From contig CAAGFN010000115.1 in assembly GCA_900769145.1 (NCBI GenBank), positions 1 through 23,839 on the forward strand: a DNA stretch of 23,839 bases. Direction: 5' to 3'. Both the position numbers and the translations under genes were made by a program. This stretch comes from Rikenellaceae bacterium (lineage in GTDB: Bacteria > Bacteroidota > Bacteroidia > Bacteroidales > UBA932). Positions 7,354-14,734 of the stretch are shown one piece after another (the first letter of the stretch is position 1; every line of letters begins with the position of its first letter). The notes under the pieces are model-generated. The model had not been told where the DNA came from, did no database searches, and worked only from the letters and a program-made list of their open reading frames with translations.

Positions 7354-9887
7354 CTGTCAAATGTTACCACCGTCACTCCCGAACCGCCCAGCTGAATGCT
7401 TTCATCCTTCGCCGACAGAACTCCCGGCACAGTCCTGAGATATTTCTGGATTTCCTCCCTCAATGCTCCTGTCCCCTTGCCGTGGATAATCCTGACTGAA
7501 GGAACGTCCAGCATCACCGCATCATCGACATAGTGCATCACATTCTCGATGGCCTCATTGACCCTCTGCCCCCTCACGTCCAGTTCCATCTTGAAATTCA
7601 GTTTCCTCTCGGAAATGGAGTCGTTCCGGACAGGTGCAGCGCTTGCCTTCACCTCGGACTTCGCCGCTGCCTTGTATTCATTGGAAGTGATTCTCTCCAC
7701 CTTGTCCAGAGGCATCTTGCTCTTGATGCTGCCCACAATCACGGTCACAGCCTTGTCCGACACTATCGCCACCTCGCCGACCATCCCGTTGGCCTTGATC
7801 CTGACCTTCTCGCCGACCTTGAGAGGGCCGTTCCGGAACTCGGCAATCTTCCTCTCCTTCTCCTCCTGCTCAAGCAGTTTCTTCCGCTCCTCCTCCGTCA
7901 TCTTGCCCTTCCTCCGCTGGCTCTGCCGCTGTTTTCTCTCCTCCACCTGCCGCAGTTTCTTCTCAATGTAGGCCTCCCTGTCGATTTCGTCCTGCTCCTT
8001 TTTCTTCGCAAGCGCATTGACAAAATCCTGGAGCCCGCTCCTGGCCTTCCTGGTCTCGTCCTTCTCCGCCTGGGCCTCCTTTATTGCCCGGATTGTGTTC
8101 TCCACCTTCCGGTTGGCCTCCCTGACGATTTCCTCCGCTTCCGCCTTGGCCTCATCCAAAATAGCCTGCCTGAGTTTCTTGATGTCTTGAAGCTCCTTCT
8201 CGTATTTCCCTGTTATGGTCTCAAGAGTCTTGTCCGTGTTCTTGATTCTCTGGAGTTTCTCCTCAAGTGCCTTCCTGTTCCTGGCAATCTTCCTGAGGTT
8301 TCTCTCAATGCCGACAAACTCCTCTCCGGCCCTGTTCTCAGCATCCTTGACTATGTCCTCGGGCAGACCCATCTTCCGCGCCAGCTCAAAGGCGAACGAA
8401 TTGCCCGGCAGGCCCATCTCCAGCTTGAACAATGGGGCTATATTCTTGACATCGAACTGCATGGCACCATTGATGACACCGGTGTCACCGTTGGAAGCGT
8501 AGAGTTTGAGGTTTGTGTAATGCGTGGTTATTATGCCATAGACGCCCCTCTTGTCGAATTCACTCAGAATAGCCTCGGCAATGGCCCCGCCGGCCGCCGG
8601 CTCGGTTCCGGAGCCGAACTCGTCTATCAGCACCAATGTCCGGTTGTCCGCCGAGGAGAGCATATCCTTCATCGAGTCCAGGAACGAACTGTATGTACTG
8701 AGGTCATTGTCAATGGATTGACCGTCTCCGATATCTGCCATTATCCGGTCGAAAACCACCATTTCGGAGGTTTCGGAAGTAGGGATGAGCATTCCCCATT
8801 GGAACATATACTGGAGCAGGCCTACCGTCTTGAGGCACACTGACTTGCCGCCAGCATTCGGACCGGAAATCAGAAGAATGTGCTTCTGTGGGGTCAATGT
8901 CGCCGTAAGCGGCACGATTTCTTTCCTTTCACGTTTCAGGGAACGCTCCAGCAGAGGATGCCTGGCCTTCCTGAGGCTCATTTCCCCATTGTCGGAGATA
9001 ATCGGCATGCCGGCCACGAAATCCAGTGCCGTCTGGGCTTTTGAGATGAGAAAATCCATCTCTCCCACGCATACAGCACCGTCCAGGAGTCCCGGAATGA
9101 ATGGCCTGAGCCAGTCGCTGAATTCATACAGGATGTGGGCAATTTCCCGCCCCTCGGCGAAATGGAGTTCGCTGATTTCATTGGTAAGTTCCACTATTTC
9201 AGCCGGTTCGATGAACGTGGTCTTTCCCGATGCCGATTCGTCATAGACGAAGCCCTGGATTTTTCTCTTGTTGGCGGTGCTGACCGGGATGAGCATCTTG
9301 CCGTCCCTCATCACCACGGCCGCATCAGCGTCCACGATGCCCTCGCCCTGTGCCTTCTTCAGGATAATGCTGATGCGCTTGGATACAGCCCCTTCTTTCT
9401 CCTTCAGTTTTTTCCGGATGTCATACAGTTCGTCCGAAGCGGTGTCCTTCACGTTGCCGTACTTGTCCAGTATCCTGTCGATTTCCTTCAGGACCTCCGG
9501 GAAAAGCCCGACCCCCGACACCATTCTTTTCAGGTTCGGATAGACCCCGTCCTTGATGCCGGCGAAGAATGACGTAATCTTGCGGATGGTCTCCAGCATT
9601 GTCCTGAGCTTGCCCAGGCAGACAAGGTCAATGTTGGCTCCCGGATTCTCCAGCATCTCCAGGAATCCGATGCAGTCAATGTAGCCGTTGGAAGGGAAAG
9701 ATTCCTCGAACATCACAATCAGGCGCATCTCGTCCGTCAGCACGAGCCTGTGGCGTATCTCCTTGACATCAGTGGAAAACTCCTCCATCGCCGCCTTCTC
9801 CGCAGCGTATTCTGTGCTGCAGCGGTCTGAGATTATCTTTCTTATCCTGTCAAACCCGAGTTGTGATTCTAACTTCGCCGTATCCAT
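7350..9887 (-). CDS. mutS2: MutS2 family ATPase with Smr endonuclease domain
   Basis: At 845 residues this is a full-length MutS2. It has no mismatch-recognition N-terminal domain. The ATPase has Walker A GPNAGGKS near residue 345 and Walker B LVLIDEFGSG near 421. A long Lys/Glu-rich coiled coil covers about 510-660. A C-terminal Smr domain (about 770-843) carries LDVRGQRVNEA and the HGKGTGALR motif near 804. Known family roles are suppression of recombination and, in Bacillus subtilis, rescue of collided ribosomes; which applies here is not shown by the sequence. It ends in a 4-bp overlap with yraN. Its ATG is preceded by a short inverted repeat. Confidence 0.97.
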   Translation of the reverse strand: MDTAKLESQLGFDRIRKIISDRCSTEYAAEKAAMEEFSTDVKEIRHRLVLTDEMRLIVMFEESFPSNGYIDCIGFLEMLENPGANIDLVCLGKLRTMLETIRKITSFFAGIKDGVYPNLKRMVSGVGLFPEVLKEIDRILDKYGNVKDTASDELYDIRKKLKEKEGAVSKRISIILKKAQGEGIVDADAAVVMRDGKMLIPVSTANKRKIQGFVYDESASGKTTFIEPAEIVELTNEISELHFAEGREIAHILYEFSDWLRPFIPGLLDGAVCVGEMDFLISKAQTALDFVAGMPIISDNGEMSLRKARHPLLERSLKRERKEIVPLTATLTPQKHILLISGPNAGGKSVCLKTVGLLQYMFQWGMLIPTSETSEMVVFDRIMADIGDGQSIDNDLSTYSSFLDSMKDMLSSADNRTLVLIDEFGSGTEPAAGGAIAEAILSEFDKRGVYGIITTHYTNLKLYASNGDTGVINGAMQFDVKNIAPLFKLEMGLPGNSFAFELARKMGLPEDIVKDAENRAGEEFVGIERNLRKIARNRKALEEKLQRIKNTDKTLETITGKYEKELQDIKKLRQAILDEAKAEAEEIVREANRKVENTIRAIKEAQAEKDETRKARSGLQDFVNALAKKKEQDEIDREAYIEKKLRQVEERKQRQSQRRKGKMTEEERKKLLEQEEKERKIAEFRNGPLKVGEKVRIKANGMVGEVAIVSDKAVTVIVGSIKSKMPLDKVERITSNEYKAAAKSEVKASAAPVRNDSISERKLNFKMELDVRGQRVNEAIENVMHYVDDAVMLDVPSVRIIHGKGTGALREEIQKYLRTVPGVLSAKDESIQLGGSGVTVVTFDR

Positions 9888-9891
9888 CTTT

Positions 9892-9911
9892 AGTAATCTT
9901 CAAAAATTACT
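9892..9911 (-). promoter_or_regulatory. Inverted repeat just upstream of mutS2
   Basis: AGTAAT at 9892-9897 and ATTACT at 9906-9911 are a perfect 6-bp inverted repeat with an 8-nt spacer, ending 4 bp before the mutS2 ATG. The spacer on the minus strand gives TAATTTTTG, which is one base longer than a canonical -7 box. It may be an operator or a small hairpin over the ribosome entry site. The assignment is tentative. Confidence 0.3.
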
Positions 9912-9984
9912 TATGCCCAATTCTCTGCTCTGCCAATTGCTGTTCCTTCTGCCTTCCCGTCTGCGGCTTCCTGTCCGAATGCTC

Positions 9985-10794
9985 TCAATCATTTCCCGAG
10001 AGGGAGGCTCCAAGGAGCAGTTTCAATTCGTTTATATTACTGATGTCCTGAAGGTTGCCGTTTCTTCCGAAGGAGATTCCGCCTGTTTCCTCCGATACCA
10101 CTATCACGTCGGCGTCAGTCTCTTCGGTAATCCCTATCGCTGCCTTGTGCCTCATTCCGTAACTTGCCGGTATGTCCTGCCTGGAAGTGATGGGGAGGGT
10201 GCACCTCGCAGCCTCAATCCTCCTGCCGGAAATAATCATTGCCCCGTCGTGAAGCGGTGAATTCTTGAAGAACAGGTTCATTATCAGCCTCCTGTTGATC
10301 CTGGCATCGATTCTGTCCCCGGTCTCGACCACCGACTCGAGCGTGTTGTTGTGGGTGAGCACGATAAGGGCGCCGGTCTTCTTCTCGGACATTGTCCTGC
10401 AGGCTTCGGTAATCTCATTTACATCGCTGCTGTCCGCCTGGTGCTCCTCACGTCCGAGGAGGCGGTTTATTATCGCACTGCCTTTTCGCCCGAAACTGGT
10501 CCCGCTCCCGATTCTCATGAGGAAATGCCTGATTTCAGGCTGGAATATCACGATGAGGGCAATCACTCCCACGTCAATGAAGGTCGAGAGCAATGCGCCC
10601 ATCAGTTTCATCTTCAATGCGTCAGCCGCCACTTTCAATATGAATATGGAAATGATTGCAATGAAGATGTTCACCACGGAGGAATCTTGTATCCACCTGA
10701 ATACCAGATATATAATCAATGCGACAAGCAGGATGTCCAGCACGTCGGTAAATGAGAATTTCAGGAATCCGAATATGTCCAGCAGCATCAGCAT
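9985..10794 (-). CDS. cdaA: CdaA-type diadenylate cyclase
   Basis: This 269-residue membrane enzyme makes the second messenger c-di-AMP from two ATP. Three membrane helices (about residues 18-34, 41-58 and 66-86) are followed by a DisA_N catalytic domain. The DGA motif is visible as SPLHDGAMII near residue 183. The second motif, usually RHR, reads GMRHKAAIG near residue 215, so Lys replaces the last Arg. VVSEETGGIS follows as expected. The first ATG (MLMLL) is used; a second Met two codons later is equally possible. A TAATTTTG box lies upstream at 10839-10846. c-di-AMP in other bacteria controls potassium and osmolyte balance and cell-wall homeostasis. The rnhB gene lies directly upstream and mutS2 downstream. 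Confidence 0.95.
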   Translation of the reverse strand: MLMLLDIFGFLKFSFTDVLDILLVALIIYLVFRWIQDSSVVNIFIAIISIFILKVAADALKMKLMGALLSTFIDVGVIALIVIFQPEIRHFLMRIGSGTSFGRKGSAIINRLLGREEHQADSSDVNEITEACRTMSEKKTGALIVLTHNNTLESVVETGDRIDARINRRLIMNLFFKNSPLHDGAMIISGRRIEAARCTLPITSRQDIPASYGMRHKAAIGITEETDADVIVVSEETGGISFGRNGNLQDISNINELKLLLGASLSGND

Positions 10795-10838
10795 CTGTTT
10801 CCGGTCTTGTCGTTACCCGGCATTGGCAGCCGTGCTTA

Positions 10839-10846
10839 CAAAATTA
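10839..10846 (-). promoter_or_regulatory. Putative -7 promoter box for cdaA
   Basis: On the minus strand the sequence is TAATTTTG, a match to TAnnTTTG, about 45 bp upstream of the cdaA start. The nearest TTG is 23 bp further upstream, longer than the optimal 20, so it is a weaker promoter call than others in the window. Confidence 0.4.
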
Positions 10847-10882
10847 CATAATATTTGTGAATTTCCTTCCAACGCAGGGCCA

Positions 10883-11515
10883 TTATTTTTCGGGACATCC
10901 GAACAATGTAGGCTCCAGTTCGCGCGGATGGAAACTCATCCGGTGATAAGGAGTGTAACCATACTTCCTGACGGCTTCGATATGCTCTGGCGTAGGATAT
11001 CCCATATTGCGCTCCCAGCCGTATTCCGGATACTCCAGGGCGATTTTCTTCATGTATTCATCCCTGTGTGTCTTGGCCAGGACAGAGGCAGCCGCAATGG
11101 AGGCATAGGTGGCATCTCCCTTCACAACTGTCTGATAGTCAGCTCTTCCGTATTTGTCGAAAGGGCGGAACTTATTGCCGTCTATGAGCAGGAATTCAGG
11201 CTTCGGGTCCAGGCGCAGCACAGCCCTCTGCATACCGGTGACCGAGGCCCAGAGTATGTTCAGCTCATCAATCTCCGCCGGGCTTACGGCCTCCACGGCC
11301 CATGAAACGGCTTCATGCTCAATGACTTCCCTTACGATATCCCGCTGCGCTGCCGTCATTTTCTTGGAATCGTTCAGCAGGGGATGGTGGAAATCCGCGG
11401 GCAGGATTACAGCGGCGGCGAACACCGGCCCGGCAAGCGGACCCCTTCCGGCCTCGTCACAGCCGGCTTCGATTACCCCTTCATTGAGGCAGTTCCTGAG
11501 TATTATTTCCTTCAT
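10883..11515 (-). CDS. rnhB: Ribonuclease HII
   Basis: This 210-residue enzyme cleaves the RNA strand of RNA-DNA hybrids and excises misincorporated ribonucleotides. The four acidic active-site residues are present: D20 and E21 in CDEAGRGPLAGPV, D112 in LLIDGNKF, and D152 in THRDEYM. The NMGYPTPEH segment is also typical. The frame can be extended by six codons to an ATG at 11533, but MKEII at 11515 fits the family N-terminus better and lies right after a TATCTTTG promoter box. It is downstream of the XRE gene on the same strand but probably has its own promoter. Confidence 0.96.
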   Translation of the reverse strand: MKEIILRNCLNEGVIEAGCDEAGRGPLAGPVFAAAVILPADFHHPLLNDSKKMTAAQRDIVREVIEHEAVSWAVEAVSPAEIDELNILWASVTGMQRAVLRLDPKPEFLLIDGNKFRPFDKYGRADYQTVVKGDATYASIAAASVLAKTHRDEYMKKIALEYPEYGWERNMGYPTPEHIEAVRKYGYTPYHRMSFHPRELEPTLFGCPEK

Positions 11516-11520
11516 TGGGG

Positions 11521-11528
11521 CAAAGATA
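11521..11528 (-). promoter_or_regulatory. Putative -7 box immediately before rnhB
   Basis: TATCTTTG on the minus strand fits TAnnTTTG and ends only 5 nt before the chosen ATG at 11515. If it is used, the transcript would be leaderless or nearly so. No clear -33 TTG is seen at the right distance. Confidence 0.4.
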
Positions 11529-11577
11529 CACAAAAAAGAGAAACCCGGATGCCCGTCGGGAATGACAGGCGGCCGGT

Positions 11578-11988
11578 CTAGACGGGATTGTTCCTCTTCA
11601 GCAGGGAGATGATTTCGATTTTGTCCTCAATCATGCTTCTCAAATCCCTGATTTCCGCATCCTTGGACTCGATTTCCTTCCGGAGCTTGCCGATAGTGTT
11701 CTCATAAGCGGCAGTGAGCCTGGCAATCCTGGTGTCATAGTCCACTCTCAAATCCTCCAGTTCCCCTGTCTGCCCGGCCGGCTTGTATCCGAGGACAAGT
11801 TCTTCTTCGGAGATACCGAAGACATCTGCGATGGCGGCAATATGCTCGCTTATCAACTTGAGGTCTCCTTTCTCTATCTTCCTGTATGTATTTCTCACAA
11901 CTCCGAGCTTCCGGGCCATTTCGTCCTGGGAGAGCCCTTTCTCAATCCGTATACGGAAAATATTCTCCTTGATGCTAGCATTGTCCAT
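11578..11988 (-). CDS. XRE-family DNA-binding regulator with coiled-coil tail
   Basis: This is a 136-residue protein. Residues 5-62 form a Cro/C1-type helix-turn-helix (GLSQDEMARKLGVVRNTYRK, then IEKGD), followed by a helix with DVFGISEEELVLG. Residues about 75-130 are a heptad-rich, charged coiled coil likely to drive oligomerisation. No ligand or peptidase domain is present. It starts 234 bp from a divergent small HTH gene across a repeat-rich region, which is a likely target of autoregulation. A TATTTTTG box upstream serves as its promoter. Target genes are unknown. Confidence 0.9.
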   Translation of the reverse strand: MDNASIKENIFRIRIEKGLSQDEMARKLGVVRNTYRKIEKGDLKLISEHIAAIADVFGISEEELVLGYKPAGQTGELEDLRVDYDTRIARLTAAYENTIGKLRKEIESKDAEIRDLRSMIEDKIEIISLLKRNNPV

Positions 11989-12010
11989 GGCAAGCGGTAT
12001 TGATTCATCG

Positions 12011-12018
12011 CAAAAATA
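12011..12018 (-). promoter_or_regulatory. -7 promoter box for the XRE gene
   Basis: TATTTTTG on the minus strand is a full match to TAnnTTTG and lies 22 bp upstream of the XRE start codon. A TTG occurs 24 bp further upstream, a longer spacing than ideal. The direct repeats at 12041-12080 begin just upstream of it, a suitable place for an operator. Confidence 0.5.
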
Positions 12019-12040
12019 TCCCTAAGGAATGTGAATTGGT

Positions 12041-12120
12041 GACAAAAAGAGGTGGTCAATGACAATGAAAAGTGGTCACGAAGTTTAAAATTTGCACGAA
12101 AAATTTAAAATTTCATCATT
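12041..12120. repeat. Two pairs of 20-bp-period direct repeats in the divergent control region
   Basis: The 80 bp divide into four 20-bp units. Units 12041-12060 and 12061-12080 share GACAA at their start and GTGGTCA at 12052-12058 and 12072-12078. Units 12081-12100 and 12101-12120 share TTTAAAATTT at 12084-12093 and 12104-12113. Each pair is exactly 20 bp apart, about two helical turns, which suits cooperative binding of a regulator on one DNA face. The divergent XRE and AraC-like genes are the obvious candidate regulators. Confidence 0.6.
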
Positions 12121-12126
12121 TTAAGG

Positions 12127-12151
12127 GGTGGTATTTGCTAAAGAAACCACC
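12127..12151 (+). promoter_or_regulatory. Hairpin followed by pyrimidine tract upstream of the small HTH gene
   Basis: GGTGGT at 12127-12132 pairs with ACCACC at 12146-12151 across a 13-nt loop, and TTTCCTTTT follows. It resembles a weak intrinsic terminator or attenuator on the plus strand. It could instead be a protein-binding inverted repeat. Confidence 0.4.
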
Positions 12152-12222
12152 TTTCCTTTTATATTTATGACAAATCCACGAGATTTGTGCAATGATGAGT
12201 GGATACAAATAATGGTCAAGCT

Positions 12223-12462
12223 ATGGATACAAATGTTGCCTATGAAATTTTCGGCAGAATGATGACCGAAGACAGACTTTACCTCGACAGGAGGATTACG
12301 TTCCGCCGTATATGCGGCTGGCTCGAGGTCTCGCGCAGGGACCTGAACTCGCTGGTACTCCGGGAAATGGGAATGACCGGCCAGGAACTTATCCGGAAGT
12401 ACCGGGACAATGAGGAAAGGAGCCTCAGGAACAAGTATGCGATAAAATGTTTTAAATTATAG
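12223..12462 (+). CDS. Small single-HTH AraC-like protein
   Basis: This 79-residue protein is basic. Residues about 18-50 (ITFRRICGWLEVSRRDLNSL, then VLREMGMTGQELIRKYR) match the first helix-turn-helix of AraC/XylS regulators, including the GM-x-aromatic/hydrophobic-YR-like ending. The second HTH and any sensor domain are absent. I chose ATG at 12223. An upstream in-frame GTG at 12199 would add eight residues and begins a duplicated MDTN-coding segment. There is no sign of frameshift or truncation of a longer gene around it. It is divergent from the XRE gene and lies upstream of the EF-G2 promoter. It probably binds DNA; its targets are unknown. Confidence 0.7.
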   Translation: MDTNVAYEIFGRMMTEDRLYLDRRITFRRICGWLEVSRRDLNSLVLREMGMTGQELIRKYRDNEERSLRNKYAIKCFKL

Positions 12463-12472
12463 CCGCATCCTA

Positions 12473-12503
12473 TTGTTATTGCATCAGGAATTTCATAGAT
12501 TTG
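12473..12503 (+). promoter_or_regulatory. Promoter of the EF-G2 gene
   Basis: TTG at 12473-12475 and TAGATTTG at 12496-12503 are 20 bp apart, a good match to the Bacteroidota consensus. Transcription would start near 12508 and give a leader of about 50 nt before the ATG at 12560. This shows that the longer open frame beginning with TTG at 12473 is not the coding start. Confidence 0.7.
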
Positions 12504-12510
12504 CAAAGAT

Positions 12511-12525
12511 GCGCCGTCAGGGCGC
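12511..12525 (+). promoter_or_regulatory. GC hairpin in the EF-G2 leader
   Basis: GCGCC (12511-12515) and GGCGC (12521-12525) form a perfect 5-bp stem with a GTCAG loop at the predicted 5' end of the transcript. It could protect the mRNA end or tune expression. No T tract follows, so it is not a terminator. Confidence 0.4.
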
Positions 12526-12559
12526 CGTTATTGAAAGTATTAATAACACAATAAAAGTT

Positions 12560-14713
12560 ATGAAATCCTACTCTACAAAGGATATCCGGAATGTGGTCTT
12601 GCTTGGCAGCACCAAGTCAGGCAAGACCACATTGGCGGAGGCGATGCTTTACGAGGGTAAAGTAATCGACAGACGTGGTACCGTCGAATCCAAGAACACA
12701 GTATCAGACAACACCGAGATTGAACAGATGAACCAGCGTTCCATCTTCTCCACACCATTGTATGCGGAGTTCATGGACACCAAGTTCAACATCATCGACA
12801 CCCCTGGTGCCGACGACTTCGTAGGTGGAGCCGTATCGGCATTCAAGGTATGTGAGAACGGAATCCTCGTAATCAACGCCCAGCAGGGAGTTGAGGTGGG
12901 AACAGAGATTTATGCCCGCTATGCGGAGCAGTACAAGGTCCCTGTAATCATCGCGGTCAACCAGCTTGACAGCGAGAAGGCCGACTGGGACACCGTCCTG
13001 GCCAGCATGAAGGAAGCTTTCGGACAGAAGCCTATCGTCGTCCAGTTCCCTGTAAACCCGGGATCATCATTCGACGGTTTCGTGGATGTCCTCAAGATGA
13101 AATACTATCATTTCAAGGATGAGAACGGCACCCGCGAGGATCTGGAAATTCCTGCGGAGCTGCAGGACGAGGCTGAGCTCCTCCGTCAGGCTCTCATCGA
13201 AAAGGCGGCGGAGTACGATGACACCCTCATGGAGAAGTTCTTCGAGGCCGGAGCCCTTACCGAGGATGAAATCAGAAAGGGTCTCGGCATAGGTATCCGT
13301 CAGGGCGATGTGCTCCCTGTATTCTGCCTTTCAGCAAGGAAAGACATAGGTGTGAAGAGGCTGATGGAATTCACCATCCGTACTTCCGCATCTCCTGAGA
13401 TTACCAAGTCGGTGACCAAGGACGGTGCTGAAGTCGAGTGCAAGCAGAATGCCCCTACCACCTTGTTCATATACAAGACCGACGTTGAGCCGCATCTCGG
13501 AGAAGTATCCTACTTCAAGGTCATGAGCGGTGAACTCGATGAAGGAATGGACCTCGAGGATGCCGAGACCGGCAACAGGGAGAGAATTTCCGCCATCTAT
13601 GCAGTCGCCGGCTCCAAGAAGGAGAAGGTGAGCGGCCTCAATGCAGGTGATATCGGATGTACGGTGAAACTCCGTGCCGGCAAGACCAATGTCACACTCT
13701 CCCAGCCGGGTACAGGTATCTCTTACGAGAACATCAAGTTCCCTGCATCCAAGTACCGCACAGCCATCAAGGCCAAGGTACAGGCTGACGAGACCAAGCT
13801 CGGCGAGGCTCTCACCAAGATTTCCGCCCAGGACCCTACCATCATCGTGGACTACTCCAAGGAGTTGAAGCAGACCATTCTCAGCGGACAGGGCGAGCAG
13901 CACATCAATGTTGTGAAATGGAGACTCCAGAACGAGTTCAAGATTGAGATTGAGCTCTTCCCTCCGAAGATTCCTTACCGTGAGACCATCACCAAGACCG
14001 CCAATGCGGAGTACCGTCACAAGAAGCAGTCAGGTGGAGCCGGCCAGTTCGGTGAGGTTCATCTCCTCGTCTGCCCTATCGTGGAGGGTGTTCCTTTCAC
14101 CAACAAGTTCAAGATTGACGGAAAGGATGTTGTCCTCAATGTGAAGAGCCAGGAGTCCTACAACCTTGACTGGGGTGGAAAACTCGAGTTCTACAACTGT
14201 ATTGTCGGCGGTGCCATCGACGCACGCTTCATGCCGGCCATCCTGAAGGGTATCATGGACAAGATGACCGAGGGCCCTCTCACCGGCTCATACGCCCGTG
14301 ACATCAGGGTATTCGTATATGACGGAAAGATGCACCCGGTTGACTCCAACGAAATCTCCTTCGTCCTCGCTGCAAGAAACGCCTTCAAGGAGGCATTCCG
14401 CAACGCCGGCCCGAAGATTATGGAGCCTATCTACAACCTTGAGGTCCTGACCCCTAGCGAGTACATGGGAGCCTGCATGTCAGATCTCCAGAACAGGAGG
14501 GCTATCATCGAGGGAATGGGAAGCGAGAAGGGATTCGAGGTCATCAAGGCCCGTGTACCGCTCGCAGAGCTCTACCGCTACTCTACAGCATTGAGCTCAC
14601 TGACTTCAGGAAGTGCGACATTCACGATGCAGTTTGCTGATTATCAGCCTGTTCCAGGTGATGTTCAGACCAAGCTCCTCGCTGACTACGCCGCTCAGGA
14701 AGGTGAAGATTAA
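12560..14713 (+). CDS. fusA2: EF-G2, translation elongation factor G paralogue with altered GTPase site
   Basis: At 717 residues all EF-G domains are present: G domain (about 1-290), domain II, domain III (GQGEQHINVV), domain IV (HKKQSGGAGQFGEV) and domain V. The GTPase motifs depart from canonical EF-G. The P-loop is GSTKSGKTT (16-24). Switch I lacks ERGITI and reads NQRSIFST, so its invariant Thr is lost. Switch II is DTPGADDF (80-87), with Ala84 in place of the catalytic His. The G4 motif is NQLD (134-137), where NKxD is usual. Bacteroides thetaiotaomicron has a related second EF-G reported to promote translation without GTP hydrolysis and to matter under carbon limitation; this gene is probably its orthologue. 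It is monocistronic, with its own promoter and terminator. The ATG at 12560 aligns with the family N-terminus. Confidence 0.92.
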   Translation: MKSYSTKDIRNVVLLGSTKSGKTTLAEAMLYEGKVIDRRGTVESKNTVSDNTEIEQMNQRSIFSTPLYAEFMDTKFNIIDTPGADDFVGGAVSAFKVCENGILVINAQQGVEVGTEIYARYAEQYKVPVIIAVNQLDSEKADWDTVLASMKEAFGQKPIVVQFPVNPGSSFDGFVDVLKMKYYHFKDENGTREDLEIPAELQDEAELLRQALIEKAAEYDDTLMEKFFEAGALTEDEIRKGLGIGIRQGDVLPVFCLSARKDIGVKRLMEFTIRTSASPEITKSVTKDGAEVECKQNAPTTLFIYKTDVEPHLGEVSYFKVMSGELDEGMDLEDAETGNRERISAIYAVAGSKKEKVSGLNAGDIGCTVKLRAGKTNVTLSQPGTGISYENIKFPASKYRTAIKAKVQADETKLGEALTKISAQDPTIIVDYSKELKQTILSGQGEQHINVVKWRLQNEFKIEIELFPPKIPYRETITKTANAEYRHKKQSGGAGQFGEVHLLVCPIVEGVPFTNKFKIDGKDVVLNVKSQESYNLDWGGKLEFYNCIVGGAIDARFMPAILKGIMDKMTEGPLTGSYARDIRVFVYDGKMHPVDSNEISFVLAARNAFKEAFRNAGPKIMEPIYNLEVLTPSEYMGACMSDLQNRRAIIEGMGSEKGFEVIKARVPLAELYRYSTALSSLTSGSATFTMQFADYQPVPGDVQTKLLADYAAQEGED

Positions 14714-14734
14714 TTTTTGAAATGCATAAGTAGG

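Noticed and set aside
7533..8843. A 436-codon open frame on the plus strand opposite mutS2
   Set aside because: It is antisense to the conserved MutS2 ATPase, coiled coil and Smr domain, is Leu/Pro-rich in a shadow-like way and has no family motif.
11534..11577. Intrinsic terminator after the XRE gene
   Set aside because: CCCG/CGGG is only a 4-bp stem; the T-rich stretch that follows is more likely part of the rnhB promoter region.
12473..12559. Extended N-terminus of EF-G2 from a TTG codon
   Set aside because: The region holds the promoter and leader hairpin, and the family N-terminus begins at the ATG at 12560.
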